Counted from the stretch's first letter, positions 17,904 to 28,162 are shown. The stretch: DNA of 64,000 nt from Marinomonas piezotolerans (GCF_003362755.1 NZ_QKRA01000004.1:1-64000), one strand, 5' to 3'. The notes: generated by a model not told the origin, from the letters alone. Numbers and translations: made by a program.

Positions 17904-19181
17904 ATGAATTACTGTAAACGATGCTTATACCCTGAGAACCACCCTCTTAATTTGTGGATTGATGAAGAAGGTGTATGCAGTGGCTGCCGTGTGCATGAAG
18001 AGAAATATAAAATAGATTGGTCTGCTAAAGAAAAAGAACTGGCAGAGTTGCTGAATCATTACAAGGAGCGCCCTGGTTCGTCTTATGACTGCGTTATTCC
18101 AGTCAGTGGTACGGGTGATGATTTCTTTGTAGTAGATACCATAAAGAATAAGTTTGGCTTGAAGCCTCTGCTGGTGACCTACAACACGCACTTCAATACT
18201 AAGGTGGGAGTTCGTAATCTGGCCAGGCTGATTACTGAGTTGGATTGTGATCACATGTATTCCACCGTTGGCCCAGATACGGTTAAGGAAATCACCCGGC
18301 TGACACTGCAGAAAATTGGCGATATGTACTGGCATGTTTTGGCGGGAAGTGCCACGTTCCCTGTACAGGTGGCTACCAAGTTACATATTCCGCTGGTTAT
18401 CTGGGGGGTAAATGGTTGGCTGGATCAGGTGGGTATGTTTAGCCACCATGACCGGGTAGAGATGACCAAAAAAGTGCGTAAAGAACATGCATTGCGTCGT
18501 CACGATGCAGAAACTCTGATCGGTGGCAGTGACAAAGTCTCAGACAAGGATTTGCAGGCCTTTACCTATCCATCCGACGAGCAGTTGGAAAAATCGCGTG
18601 TACGTGGCTTATATCTGGGTAACTATGTGTTTTGGGATTCCCAGAAGCAGATTGAAGATATGATTGAAAAGTATGGTTATGAAACGATGGAGCAGGAACG
18701 TACCTTTAATCATTACGAGTCTATTTATTGCTGGAACAATGCCAGTGTTCATGATTATGTGAAATTTTTGAAATTTGGTTATGGCAAAGTGTCTGATCAC
18801 GCATCAAGAGATATTCGACTGAAACGAATGTCCAGGGAAGAGGGTATCGAACTGGTGAAAAAATATCAGGACGTAAAACCCCAAGCCTTGAATAAATTCC
18901 TGCAGTGGGTTGGTTTAAGTGAACAGCAATTTATGGATTACATTGAACCTTTCCGTGATCCAGAGTTGTGGCGCAAAGAAGCGAATGGCGAATGGACTCT
19001 GCTGGACTCAATTGTTAACCATGCTGATGATGAGGGTGTGGATCCAGTGCGTCTAGAGGTGAATGATCCCAGAGAGTACAAACTGACAGGACTAATGGAA
19101 GAGCACTCGCTTGATGACGATTATATTCTTTACGGCCGAGCCTATATGGACGAAGCCAACTACAAGGCCATCGAGGGGTAA
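17904..19181 (+). CDS. N-acetyl sugar amidotransferase-like protein with degenerate PP-loop
   Basis: A 425-residue member of the WbpG/PseA family. The zinc-type cysteines C4, C7, C25 and C28 are present. The ATP pyrophosphatase loop, normally SGGKDS, reads SGTGDD (residues 68-73), losing the Lys and Ser that bind pyrophosphate. Other conserved regions remain (LVIWGVNGWLDQVG, RGLYLGNYVFWDS, FLKFGYGKVSDHASRDIR). It is followed 3 bases later by a full-length homolog with an intact loop. It may be an inactive partner or scaffold for the active enzyme, or a divergent enzyme. The reading frame is undamaged, so it is not a simple pseudogene. Confidence 0.82.
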   Translation: MNYCKRCLYPENHPLNLWIDEEGVCSGCRVHEEKYKIDWSAKEKELAELLNHYKERPGSSYDCVIPVSGTGDDFFVVDTIKNKFGLKPLLVTYNTHFNTKVGVRNLARLITELDCDHMYSTVGPDTVKEITRLTLQKIGDMYWHVLAGSATFPVQVATKLHIPLVIWGVNGWLDQVGMFSHHDRVEMTKKVRKEHALRRHDAETLIGGSDKVSDKDLQAFTYPSDEQLEKSRVRGLYLGNYVFWDSQKQIEDMIEKYGYETMEQERTFNHYESIYCWNNASVHDYVKFLKFGYGKVSDHASRDIRLKRMSREEGIELVKKYQDVKPQALNKFLQWVGLSEQQFMDYIEPFRDPELWRKEANGEWTLLDSIVNHADDEGVDPVRLEVNDPREYKLTGLMEEHSLDDDYILYGRAYMDEANYKAIEG

Positions 19182-19184
19182 GTC

Positions 19185-20300
19185 ATGCGTTATTGTACAA
19201 AATGTGTCATGCCCGACACGAAACCGGGCATTGTGTTGGACGAGCGTGGCTACTGCAATGCCTGCCGTTCACGTGAAGTAAAAGGAACCATCAATTGGCA
19301 AGAACGAGCCGAACAGCTTGATTCCATTGTTGCTGATATCAAAGCCGCTAAAAAGCCTTTTTACGATGCGGTCATTCCTGTCTCTGGCGGGAAAGACAGC
19401 TGGTTTCAGGCTATGAAGCTGGCAGATCATTATGGTCTGAAAGTACTTTGTGTTACCTTGGGATCACATATGCCCACTACAGAAGGTATTGCGAACCTGA
19501 ATAATATGATCAAAGATCTGAATGTGGACCACATGAAGATTACGATTAAACCTAGTGTGTTTAGAAAAATTCGCCAAAAATGCTTCCTGCGTCAGGGGGA
19601 GCCAAACTGGGCTGAGCACTGTGCGATGTTTTCTAGTGTCGTTAATGTCGCATTGATTTACGAAGTGCCTTTAGTGGTATGGGGTGAAGACATTGCCTTT
19701 GAATTTGGTGGATTGCAGCATGATGTCAGCAAACCCAGCGCATTGGGTATTAATAAAAGTGATCTGATTAAAGAGAAGACCATCCATTACTGGTTGGATG
19801 ATGATGTTTCAGAGCGGGATATTTTCTTTTACAAATACCCAGACTACGAATTACTCGAAGAGGCGGGCATTCAAAGTATCTACCTTGGTCATTATTTATG
19901 GTGGGATGGTCGTAAAAACTACGAGGCTGTAGCCAAACGCGGTTTTGTTGGGCGCAGTAAGGTGCCTTTTTCTGGAGATCGACTCAATTACGATAATATT
20001 GATGAGAAGCTTTGTGAGATTAACATCTGGTTCAAGTATTTGAAATTTGGTTTCTGGCGAGTTACAGACCAGTGTTGCTATGATATCTGGAATGATCGTC
20101 TAAGTCGTGATGATGCCATTGATATAGTAAATCACTTTACCGATCAATTCCCTCAGGAGTATTTCCAAGACTTCCTGCGCTTTCATATGATCACAGAAGA
20201 ACAATTTTGGGAGACCGTTGATAAATTCCGTAACAAAGATATTTGGGAAATGATCGACGGTAAGTGGCGGTTGAAATACCCGTTAAAGCATCAGGGCTGA
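19185..20300 (+). CDS. wbpG: N-acetyl sugar amidotransferase (WbpG/PseA family)
   Basis: A 371-residue PP-loop ATPase family protein. The cysteine motif is C4, C7, C24, C27 and the intact PP-loop is SGGKDS (67-72), followed by WGEDIAFEFGG, YLGHYLWWDGRKNYE and FLKFGFWRVTDQCCYDIW. WbpG/PseA enzymes convert an N-acetyl group of a sugar to an acetamidino group using ammonia. HisH and HisF just upstream would supply it. With the leg cluster next door, the probable target is legionaminic acid or its precursor (inference). A terminator hairpin follows at 20424. Confidence 0.9.
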   Translation: MRYCTKCVMPDTKPGIVLDERGYCNACRSREVKGTINWQERAEQLDSIVADIKAAKKPFYDAVIPVSGGKDSWFQAMKLADHYGLKVLCVTLGSHMPTTEGIANLNNMIKDLNVDHMKITIKPSVFRKIRQKCFLRQGEPNWAEHCAMFSSVVNVALIYEVPLVVWGEDIAFEFGGLQHDVSKPSALGINKSDLIKEKTIHYWLDDDVSERDIFFYKYPDYELLEEAGIQSIYLGHYLWWDGRKNYEAVAKRGFVGRSKVPFSGDRLNYDNIDEKLCEINIWFKYLKFGFWRVTDQCCYDIWNDRLSRDDAIDIVNHFTDQFPQEYFQDFLRFHMITEEQFWETVDKFRNKDIWEMIDGKWRLKYPLKHQG

Positions 20301-20423
20301 TAATAACTCGGATAAAATAGGGAGTGTGTAGTTTTATCTTCCTGTGTAGTTTGGATATTATGCGTGACCAGCTCTGTATATCACTGATTAGTCAAATGCA
20401 GTTATTGGGTCGGTTTACATAGA

Positions 20424-20449
20424 ATCCTCGCCTTTTCGCGGGGATTTTT
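20424..20449 (+). terminator. rho-independent terminator after the amidotransferase genes
   Basis: An 8-base-pair stem (ATCCTCGC with GCGGGGAT, one G-T pair), a 6-base loop CTTTTC and a T-run after it. It closes the hisH-hisF-wbpG set and separates it from the flippase gene. Confidence 0.75.
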
Positions 20450-20557
20450 ATATTGGTGTCATGCTTAAGTATTCGAAAAATCAATCTAGTTTAGCCAATA
20501 TTCGATTTAGCTGACAAAATTAGAAAATCAAACCGAATAAATGTCGGGAGTGAAAAA

Positions 20558-21826
20558 TTGAATTTTTTTTTAAGGTTTGTGAAAGATAGCAAAAACTCTG
20601 TATTTATTGTATATCTTTCCAGCAACATCGTATCAGCATTAATTGGATTTTTGATGGTGCCTATTGTTACTCGATTGCTTACCCCTGAAGAGTATGGCGC
20701 TTTTAGTATTTTTCAGACTTTTATTGCTGCATTTGGAATTTTCGTTGGCTTAAACGGTAAAGGGCTAATTCTTAGGAATCTTTTTGATGAAAATAAATCA
20801 AGTGATATAAAGCACTATATTTCAGGAAGTATGTCTATAGCTCTATTGAGTTCGCTCGTGATCTCAGTTCTATTAATAATCTTCTTGATTTTTTTTGATA
20901 TAAATATTAATAGTGAATTTATTTTTATTGCTTTGGTGATAGCTTTTTTTACATACCTGATTGATTTGAGAAAAATAATCCATCAAGGAATGAGTCAACC
21001 ACTGATGTACTCTTTTTATCAAATTGGAAGTACATTAATGACCTTGATTTTTGTTTTTGTTTTTATGCAATACTATAGCTTTGGGCTAGATGGAAGGGTT
21101 TTATCTGCGCTGCTTGGTCCAGCATTATTTTTTATTGCGGCATTGTATAGTTTCAAGAGGAGCGATTTTTTATCTTGGGGCGTGCCTAAAGCTAATGTTT
21201 ATAAAGAATTACTGAAATTTGGAATACCAATGCTTCCTTATTCTATATTTGGAGTTGGTTTTTTATACGTTGATCGCTGGGTTGTTGCTTCAAAAATAGG
21301 AATGCATGAGGTTGGTCTTTACAGTGCAGCAATTCAGCTTATATTACCTATTACTATTTTCTTCGACTCTTTGGCAAAAGCTTACTCCCCATGGCTCTAT
21401 AGAAAGTTGTCTGACAAAGAAAATCATTTTTCCTTAATCAGGCATCAGGTCTTGTTAATTGCTGCTTTAGCTATAATGCTAGCTCCGGGATATTTTATTT
21501 TGAAATTCCTTGCTGATGTTATATTTCCTCAAGAGTATCATATTGGAAGCAGTTTGTTTTTTATAATTTATGTATCATATTCAATTATCGGAATTTATCG
21601 AATTATAAATACCTCATTGTTTTACTTTTTGAAAACAAAACATATATCTGCGATTACTTCATTATGTTTCTTTATATATATAGCTTCACTTTTACTTCTT
21701 GTAGATGATTTTGGTCTAATCGGTGTTGCAACCTCCTATTTAATATCTTCAATTTCACACTTATTGCTGACAATTATCGATAGTTTTATAGTTGATAGAA
21801 ATGATCGAAATTTATGTCTCCGCTAA
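20558..21826 (+). CDS. wzx: Wzx-type polysaccharide flippase
   Basis: A 422-residue membrane protein of the MATE/MOP exporter group with about 12 hydrophobic helices. The opening SNIVSALIGFLMVPIVTRLLTPEEYGAFSIFQT is characteristic of Wzx flippases, which move lipid-linked repeat units across the inner membrane. Translation starts at TTG 20558, 7 bases after GGGAG at 20546-20550; no better ATG is present. It is the only flippase in the window. The gene is AT-rich compared with the amidotransferase genes on its left. Confidence 0.9.
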   Translation: MNFFLRFVKDSKNSVFIVYLSSNIVSALIGFLMVPIVTRLLTPEEYGAFSIFQTFIAAFGIFVGLNGKGLILRNLFDENKSSDIKHYISGSMSIALLSSLVISVLLIIFLIFFDININSEFIFIALVIAFFTYLIDLRKIIHQGMSQPLMYSFYQIGSTLMTLIFVFVFMQYYSFGLDGRVLSALLGPALFFIAALYSFKRSDFLSWGVPKANVYKELLKFGIPMLPYSIFGVGFLYVDRWVVASKIGMHEVGLYSAAIQLILPITIFFDSLAKAYSPWLYRKLSDKENHFSLIRHQVLLIAALAIMLAPGYFILKFLADVIFPQEYHIGSSLFFIIYVSYSIIGIYRIINTSLFYFLKTKHISAITSLCFFIYIASLLLLVDDFGLIGVATSYLISSISHLLLTIIDSFIVDRNDRNLCLR

Positions 21827-21880
21827 TTATATAAAATTGAATCAAATTTATCTGTTTTGTTTATAAAATTCTCAGTGCGT

Positions 21881-23605
21881 TTAGAAAAACGGAAAAACTA
21901 TCGGAGTCAATATCAATACACTAACACTATATAACACAGAAATAGGTAGCCCTGCTTGTATAAAGTCAGACACTCTGTAGCGTCCAGGTGAAAACACCAT
22001 GAGATGGGTTTGATAGCCAAACGGGATTAAAAAGCAGGCGCTTGCACCATAGGCAACTGCGAGAATAAAGGGAGTAGGGTCTGCGTCAAAGCTATTGGCG
22101 ATACTCAGTGCAATGGGGAAGGCTAAAGCTGCTGCAGCATTATTGGTGACAGTTTCAGTCAATAACAAAGTCAAGAAGAAAATGCTTATAAAAGCAATAT
22201 ATACATCCACAGAGCTCACATATTCTTTGAAAAAGTCAGCAATTAGTCCAGCCGCAGCAGAATGCTCAACACCATAGGCAATGGCTAAAGCTGAACCAAT
22301 AACCATGACTAACTCAAATGGGAAGCGGTTGCGCAGCTCAGTAGTAGTGGTGAGTCCAGAGACAAGACAAATCCCCAACAAGAGCAAAAGCCCCTTAAAC
22401 AAAGGTAATAACCCTATTCCAGAGGCGACGATGGTGGTGAGAAAGCCGCCAATCACTATGATACTTGCGGTTAGGCTTAGCTGAGCGCTTTGGCTCCGTT
22501 CACTAAGCAAATGAAAATTGCGATCAACGGCGCGGTTGTTGCTAAAATCATGGCCGACGGCCAACAGTAGGCAGTCTCCGACTCTAATTGGGATTCGCCC
22601 CAACTGTCCTTGTAAGCGTTTGTTGCCGCGCCGTATTCCCACTACTCCGGCGTCAAACATGGCTCTGAAGTCAATTTCTTGGAGGGTGCTATTTGCAATA
22701 TCTGCATCACTGGTTACAACGGCTTCGAGTAGATTGCTGCCCATTAAGTCATCGACACGTTCGCCTAGCACAGAAAGTCCTGGAAAGCGCTGTAAAGTCT
22801 GTACTTTGGTGATTTCCCCAGTAAAAATTAGGATGTCTCCGGCTGCTAGTACCTCATCAGGATGTACTGGGGAAATTAACTTGCCTTGACGTTCGAGTTC
22901 CAACAGAAACAAGCCATCTAGTTTACGTAATTGATTTGTTTCAATGTCGTGACCAACCATAGGTGAATCTTTATCTAATTCTGCGGTTAGAAAATAGGAT
23001 TGTTCCTCAGTGATTTCTTGCTGATGATTCGGTAAAAAATGGCTGATGAGCAAAATACCAGCAAGACACAGCAGGGCTACAGGTATGCCAACCCAAGCGA
23101 AGCTAAACATACTAAACTCCTCTAGTCCCGCATTTACCGCAAAAGAGTTAACGACTAAGTTTGTGGAAGTGCCGACTAATGTGGTGATGCCACCTAGTAC
23201 CGACGCATAAGACAAGGGAATTAATAAGCGCGAAGGGGCGACATGTCGTTGCCTCATAATGCTGTTCAATAGCGAAGAAACGACTGCAGTATTGTTCAAA
23301 AAGGCGGATAATAAAGCACTGCTGGTCACTATTCTGAGTCTTGATTGAGCTTCACTGCGATGCAAGAGAAATTCAGCCATGCGATGAAATAAGGGGGATT
23401 TTTCTAGTACTCCAGAAATAAGAATGAGTAGCACTAGAGTTGCTAGAGCTGAGTTTGTATACCCCTGCAAAAAAGTATTGATAGGCACTAAATCAAACAG
23501 TAGGTAAATCGCCGCTAGCACGGTGAATGCGGTGGCTGGGCGTATACTTGTTTTCACCAAAGTGATCAGTAGTGTTGCTATCGACAATAAAACGATTATA
23601 CCCAC
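21881..23605 (-). CDS. SLC13/DASS-family permease with TrkA-C domains, probable sulfate transporter
   Basis: A 574-residue membrane protein. Hydrophobic helices at both ends flank a soluble middle part (about residues 200-385) with two RCK_C/TrkA-C-like repeats (FLLELERQGKLISPVHPDEVLAAGDILIFTG and VGIRRGNKRLQGQLGRIPIRVGDCLLLAVG). The segment LNNTAVVSSLLN and the repeat TETVTNNAAAALAFPIAL are the helical-hairpin Asn motifs of the DASS transporters. The start is GTG at 23605. The neighbouring divergent genes lead to cysD, cysNC and cysQ, so sulfate is the likely substrate (inference). It is the only leftward gene inside the locus. Confidence 0.85.
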   Translation of the reverse strand: MGIIVLLSIATLLITLVKTSIRPATAFTVLAAIYLLFDLVPINTFLQGYTNSALATLVLLILISGVLEKSPLFHRMAEFLLHRSEAQSRLRIVTSSALLSAFLNNTAVVSSLLNSIMRQRHVAPSRLLIPLSYASVLGGITTLVGTSTNLVVNSFAVNAGLEEFSMFSFAWVGIPVALLCLAGILLISHFLPNHQQEITEEQSYFLTAELDKDSPMVGHDIETNQLRKLDGLFLLELERQGKLISPVHPDEVLAAGDILIFTGEITKVQTLQRFPGLSVLGERVDDLMGSNLLEAVVTSDADIANSTLQEIDFRAMFDAGVVGIRRGNKRLQGQLGRIPIRVGDCLLLAVGHDFSNNRAVDRNFHLLSERSQSAQLSLTASIIVIGGFLTTIVASGIGLLPLFKGLLLLLGICLVSGLTTTTELRNRFPFELVMVIGSALAIAYGVEHSAAAGLIADFFKEYVSSVDVYIAFISIFFLTLLLTETVTNNAAAALAFPIALSIANSFDADPTPFILAVAYGASACFLIPFGYQTHLMVFSPGRYRVSDFIQAGLPISVLYSVSVLILTPIVFPFF

Positions 23606-23735
23606 CTAGGTTCGCTCCGTTTAAATAGGCAAAGAAGGTGGTATTTTACGTCGATTACTACTAAAATGTCGATATTTTAATCTCATTATTTTTTATCTAG
23701 ATTTTAATAATTTCAATAAAAACAATGAGTTAGTC

Positions 23736-23741
23736 TATACT
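23736..23741 (+). promoter_or_regulatory. possible -10 box (TATACT) ahead of the HTH/cys genes
   Basis: TATACT matches five of six consensus bases and lies about 27 bases before the ATG at 23769, in the divergent gap with the permease. No good -35 box is seen (TTTCAA at 23711 is weak), so activation by a regulator such as CysB is possible but not shown. Confidence 0.3.
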
Positions 23742-23768
23742 TTTGGTTAAATAGGTTTCTGCCAGGTT

Positions 23769-24488
23769 ATGCTCGATAAAAATAAAGTCGAAGCAATTAA
23801 GTTGCGTTTGGCGGGGGTGCCCCTACAACAAATCTGTCATACCACCAGCTTATCGGCACCCACAGTGCTTAAGGCGATGAGTCAGTTTGAGTTGCATGGT
23901 TGGCAAGGGTTGCAGAACAAAAAAGGCGGTCGCCCGAAGTGTGATACTTACGATATAGGAGAGCAGGTGATTTCTACTCTCCTTCTGTGTGAAGGTTGCT
24001 GGCTAGATCGTGACCTTTGGGCATCACGACTTAGCGAGCAGATGCAAAAACAGATCAGCGCGCGTAGTGCTATGAGGTATTTGCAAGACGCTGGTTTGAC
24101 AATGCCAGTGTATGGCTGGCGACAACTGATTGTGAAATCATCTCAATCGAAATGGTCCCATCGTCTACGTAAATTGCAACATGATAGGGCTGCGAGGCTG
24201 GCACCGACCATCGCTTGCTGCAAAGAGGTCGTGGTCAATAAGCAGCGCTTATTTGTACTAACAGTGCAAAGCGAACGAAAGAAAGTGCTCTGGCAAGTAA
24301 ATCGTAACTGGCCAAATATAGGTTGGTTAAGGAAGGCGTTACTAGAGCTTGAGAATGACAAATCGTGTTATGCATTGATGGTAGGGGTGTCTGCAGCTTC
24401 TGCAGCGGGTATTGCAACAGAGCTGGGGAATATGGGTATAAAGCTGCTTATTCCCTCTCCAGAAGAAACAAAATTACCGTGGTATTAG
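23769..24488 (+). CDS. HTH protein resembling an IS630-type transposase N-terminus
   Basis: A 239-residue protein. Residues 1-50 form a helix-turn-helix (AIKLRLAGVPLQQICHTTSLSAPTVLKAM) followed by GWQGLQNKKGGRPK, the linker pattern of IS630/Tc1-mariner transposases. A second winged-helix-like segment covers 65-110 (LWASRLSEQMQKQISARSAMRYLQDAGL). The remainder (about 115-239) has no visible DDE catalytic triad. No terminal inverted repeats are seen around it. Its place between a permease and cysD suggests a domesticated DNA-binding protein, perhaps a regulator of these genes, rather than an active transposon (inference). Confidence 0.6.
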   Translation: MLDKNKVEAIKLRLAGVPLQQICHTTSLSAPTVLKAMSQFELHGWQGLQNKKGGRPKCDTYDIGEQVISTLLLCEGCWLDRDLWASRLSEQMQKQISARSAMRYLQDAGLTMPVYGWRQLIVKSSQSKWSHRLRKLQHDRAARLAPTIACCKEVVVNKQRLFVLTVQSERKKVLWQVNRNWPNIGWLRKALLELENDKSCYALMVGVSAASAAGIATELGNMGIKLLIPSPEETKLPWY

Positions 24489-24534
24489 TGTAAGCAGTCA
24501 TCACCCATTGAATACGACAACAAGAGGATAGGAT

Positions 24535-25437
24535 ATGTCTTCATTGACACACTTAAAACGACTGGAAGCGGAAAGCATTCATATTATGCGGGAAGTCGTT
24601 GCTGAAGCAGAAAACCCCGTTATGCTTTACTCGATTGGCAAAGATAGCGCCGTCATGCTGCATTTGGCAATCAAAGCCTTCGCACCGTCACTGCCGCCGT
24701 TTCCGTTGCTGCATGTGGATACCCGTTGGAAATTCCAAGAAATGTACAAGTTTCGCGATGAGATGACGAAAAAATTTGGCTTGGAGCTGCTTGTTCATGT
24801 TAACCCTGAAGGTGTTGAAAAGAACATCAATCCGTTTGATCATGGCTCGGCGTTGCACACGGACATTATGAAGACCGAAGGCCTAAAACAAGCGTTAAAT
24901 CAGTACGGTTTTGATGCGGCGTTTGGTGGTGCTCGCCGTGACGAAGAAAAGTCCCGCGCTAAGGAGCGAGTCTTTTCCTTCCGTACAGCTGATCATCGTT
25001 GGGATCCGAAAGGTCAGCGTCCGGAATTGTGGAAACTCTACAACGCCCGCAAACATAAAGGCGAGAGCATTCGAGTCTTCCCGCTGTCCAACTGGACAGA
25101 GCTCGATATCTGGCAATATATCTACTTAGAAAGCATCCCGTTGGTGCCACTTTACTATTCTGCCGTGCGTCCAGTGGTAGAGCGCAATGGTGCACTTATC
25201 ATGGTCGATGATGAGCGCATGCCATTGCGAGAAGGGGAAGTGCCAATGCTGAAAAACGTACGTTTTAGAACACTCGGCTGCTACCCACTAACCGGTGCGG
25301 TGGAATCAACCGCAGCAACCCTACCGGAAATTATTCAGGAAATGCTTTTGACGAAAACATCAGAACGCCAGGGGCGTGTCATTGACCATGATTCCGCAGC
25401 ATCAATGGAGAAGAAAAAACAAGAGGGGTACTTCTAA
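24535..25437 (+). CDS. cysD: sulfate adenylyltransferase subunit 2
   Basis: A 300-residue PP-loop ATP sulfurylase subunit. [16 protein letters not shown] contains the SxGKDS loop (about 32-46); [12 protein letters not shown] and [15 protein letters not shown] are family hallmarks, and the C-terminal part carries [13 protein letters not shown]. With CysN it makes APS from sulfate and ATP. It overlaps cysN by one base (TAATG). Its presence in a polysaccharide locus next to a sulfotransferase suggests a dedicated PAPS supply, although it may also be the cell's general sulfate-assimilation enzyme. Confidence 0.97.
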   Translation: MSSLTHLKRLEAESIHIMREVVAEAENPVMLYSIGKDSAVMLHLAIKAFAPSLPPFPLLHVDTRWKFQEMYKFRDEMTKKFGLELLVHVNPEGVEKNINPFDHGSALHTDIMKTEGLKQALNQYGFDAAFGGARRDEEKSRAKERVFSFRTADHRWDPKGQRPELWKLYNARKHKGESIRVFPLSNWTELDIWQYIYLESIPLVPLYYSAVRPVVERNGALIMVDDERMPLREGEVPMLKNVRFRTLGCYPLTGAVESTAATLPEIIQEMLLTKTSERQGRVIDHDSAASMEKKKQEGYF

Positions 25438-27347
25438 TGGCGCATTTATCTGATCTAATTGAAACGGATATCGAACAGTACCTAAAGCAGCACGAAAACA
25501 AAGGTCTGCTGCGTTTTATTACCTGCGGTAGTGTGGATGACGGTAAAAGTACCTTGATTGGTCGCTTGCTATTTGACTCAAAGATGCTGTTTGAAGATCA
25601 GCTTTCAGCCATGGAAACGGATTCCAAAAAATACGGCACTCAAGGGGAGGGGATTGATTTTGCTCTGCTAGTAGATGGTCTGGCAGCGGAGCGTGAACAA
25701 GGGATCACCATTGATGTGGCTTATCGCTTTTTCTCCACAGATCGCCGCAAATTTATTGTGGCAGATACGCCGGGGCACGAACAATATACCCGTAACATGA
25801 TCACCGGAGCGTCAACTGCAGGTGCGGCGATACTCATGGTTGATGCCCGAAAAGGTATTCTCACGCAAACTCGCCGCCATAGTTTTCTGATGTCACTGAT
25901 TGGTATCCGTAAAATCGTGGTAGCCATCAATAAAATGGATTTGATGGACTATTCTGAAAAGGTGTTCAATCAAATACGAGACGACTACCGCGAATTTGCC
26001 AAAGACCTGGGTTTCGACGAAATTGTCTTTATACCGATGTCGGCGCTCAAGGGGGACAATATCACCGCCCACAGTGAGGCAACGCCTTGGTATCAAGGGG
26101 CGACCCTGATGGGCTTCCTAGAAGCGGTTGAAGTGGATGAAGATCGCTTGCAGCGTTTACATTTCCGTATGCCGGTGCAGTGGGTAAACCGTCCTAACCT
26201 AGATTTTCGGGGTTTCTCTGGCACCATCGCAAGTGGTGTGATTCGCCCAGGTGATGAAGTACGCGTCCAGCCTACTGGTAAAATCAGCACGGTTGCGTCT
26301 ATCTACACCTATGATGGTGATTTAGATGAGGCCGTGGCTGGGCAGTCGGTCACGCTCACGTTTAGAGATGAAATTGATTGTTCTCGCGGTGACGTGATCT
26401 CTACAGTGGAGCAGCCGGCCCAAACCGCACAGCAATTTGAAGTCACTATAGTGTGGATGCACGAAGAGCCACTGCTGCCCGGGCGCCCTTATCTAATGAA
26501 GATCGGTACGCAAGCGGTGACTGCGACGGTTACGGATATTAAATACCAAGTCAACGTGAACACGTTGGAGCATACTGCCGCTAAAAAACTAGAGCTAAAT
26601 GGTATTGGTGTTTGTACCGTGAGCCTAAACAGGCCAATTGCTTATGATGCTTACAAAGCCAACCAAGACACCGGTGGCTTTATTCTCATCGACCGTATGA
26701 GCAACAACACTATCGCTGCGGGTATGATTCATTTTGCCCTGCGTCGTAGTCAAAATATTCATATGCAGCATGTGGATGTGGACAAACTAGCTCGGGCTCA
26801 AGCTAAGGGCCAGAAACCGTCCATTTTGTGGATGACAGGGCTATCGGGGGCGGGCAAATCTACCATTGCCAATCTAGTGGAGAAAAAACTTCACGCCATG
26901 GGAGCTCATACCTATCTGCTTGATGGTGATAATGTGCGTCACGGTTTGAATAAAGACCTTGGCTTTACCGATGGTGATCGTGTTGAGAATATTCGTCGGG
27001 TAGCGGAGGTTGCCAAACTGATGGTAGATGCAGGCTTGATCGTCATTACTGCGTTTATTTCCCCATTCCGTTCTGAGCGAGATATGGCTCGGGAGCTTGT
27101 GGTAGAAGGTGAGTTCCTAGAGGTTTTCATTAATACACCACTCGATGTGGCGGAAGACCGTGATCCAAAAGGTTTATACAAAAAGGCCCGTCGTGGTGAG
27201 ATTAAAAACTTTACTGGTATTGATTCGGCTTACGAAGTACCAGAGCAAGCTGAAATAACATTGGATACTACCAAACTGACTGCTGAGCAAGCGGCGGATC
27301 AAGTGGTGAAATACCTGATAGAAAACGGCATGGTGCATAGTGCCTAA
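25437..27347 (+). CDS. cysNC: bifunctional sulfate adenylyltransferase subunit 1 / APS kinase (CysN-CysC fusion)
   Basis: A 636-residue fusion like rhizobial NodQ. The N-terminal GTPase domain has GSVDDGKST (about 31-39), DTPGHEQY and NKMDL. EF-Tu-like beta-barrels follow to about residue 455. The C-terminal APS kinase has P-loop GLSGAGKST (about 466-474), [15 protein letters not shown] and FISPFRSER. It activates ATP sulfurylase and then phosphorylates APS to PAPS, the donor for sulfotransferases and for cysteine synthesis. It is followed 17 bases later by cysQ. Confidence 0.96.
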   Translation: MAHLSDLIETDIEQYLKQHENKGLLRFITCGSVDDGKSTLIGRLLFDSKMLFEDQLSAMETDSKKYGTQGEGIDFALLVDGLAAEREQGITIDVAYRFFSTDRRKFIVADTPGHEQYTRNMITGASTAGAAILMVDARKGILTQTRRHSFLMSLIGIRKIVVAINKMDLMDYSEKVFNQIRDDYREFAKDLGFDEIVFIPMSALKGDNITAHSEATPWYQGATLMGFLEAVEVDEDRLQRLHFRMPVQWVNRPNLDFRGFSGTIASGVIRPGDEVRVQPTGKISTVASIYTYDGDLDEAVAGQSVTLTFRDEIDCSRGDVISTVEQPAQTAQQFEVTIVWMHEEPLLPGRPYLMKIGTQAVTATVTDIKYQVNVNTLEHTAAKKLELNGIGVCTVSLNRPIAYDAYKANQDTGGFILIDRMSNNTIAAGMIHFALRRSQNIHMQHVDVDKLARAQAKGQKPSILWMTGLSGAGKSTIANLVEKKLHAMGAHTYLLDGDNVRHGLNKDLGFTDGDRVENIRRVAEVAKLMVDAGLIVITAFISPFRSERDMARELVVEGEFLEVFINTPLDVAEDRDPKGLYKKARRGEIKNFTGIDSAYEVPEQAEITLDTTKLTAEQAADQVVKYLIENGMVHSA

Positions 27348-27364
27348 AGAAAATGGAGACAAGA

Positions 27365-28162
27365 ATGGATAATCAACAACTGGCAGAGCTACTGCCTGCC
27401 ATAGAACAGATTGCTCTGAATGCCGGTGGTTGCATTATGGAGATCTATCGGCGCGACTTTGAGGTTGATTTCAAGGCTGATGAGTCGCCACTAACAGAAG
27501 CTGATAAAGCTGCTAACACGGTTATTGTCAAAGAATTGCAGCAACTGACACCACATATTCCTATATTATCGGAAGAGGCCGTCGAAGCTTTTAAAGGCCC
27601 GAATGTAAACGGCTTGTATTGGTTAGTGGATCCACTAGATGGCACTAAAGAGTTCATCAAACGCAATGGTGAGTTTACGGTAAATATTGCTCTGATAGAA
27701 AATGGTAAACCAATACTTGGTGTGGTTTATGCGCCTGTACTTGAAACGTCCTATGTGGCTGCTCGGGGATTGGGGGCATTTAAAATTTATAGGCAAATGA
27801 GGGCGTCTATCCAAGTGAATGAAGAGGCTACATTGCAAGCTTATCTTAAAGTAGTAGGCAGTCGCTCCCATGTGAGTGAGGAGGTTCAAGAGTGGCTCGG
27901 CAAGCTTACTAACTATGAAATGGTGTCCATGGGAAGCTCCTTAAAGTTATGTTTGGTTGCCGAGGGTGTGGCAGACCTGTATCCGCGTATTGGCTTGACG
28001 AGTCTTTGGGATACGGCGGCGGCGCACGCGGTAGTATTGCAGGCTGGAGGGGTAGTTGCAGACACCGAAGGTAATGCACTTTCCTATAGCAACCCAGAAA
28101 CTGTACTGAATCCATACTTTTTGGTAGGTAATATAGATCTAGTTAGCTCGCTTTGTTCGTGA
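27365..28162 (+). CDS. cysQ: 3'(2'),5'-bisphosphate nucleotidase
   Basis: A 265-residue inositol-monophosphatase-fold enzyme that hydrolyses PAP to AMP and removes the inhibitory by-product of sulfotransferases. Metal-site motifs are LSEEAVEAF, VDPLDGTKEFIKRNGEFTVNIALI and the C-terminal LWDTAAAHAVVLQAGG. The start at 27365 has GGAG six bases upstream; an ATG at 27353 overlaps that site. It is co-transcribed with cysD and cysNC. Confidence 0.94.
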   Translation: MDNQQLAELLPAIEQIALNAGGCIMEIYRRDFEVDFKADESPLTEADKAANTVIVKELQQLTPHIPILSEEAVEAFKGPNVNGLYWLVDPLDGTKEFIKRNGEFTVNIALIENGKPILGVVYAPVLETSYVAARGLGAFKIYRQMRASIQVNEEATLQAYLKVVGSRSHVSEEVQEWLGKLTNYEMVSMGSSLKLCLVAEGVADLYPRIGLTSLWDTAAAHAVVLQAGGVVADTEGNALSYSNPETVLNPYFLVGNIDLVSSLCS

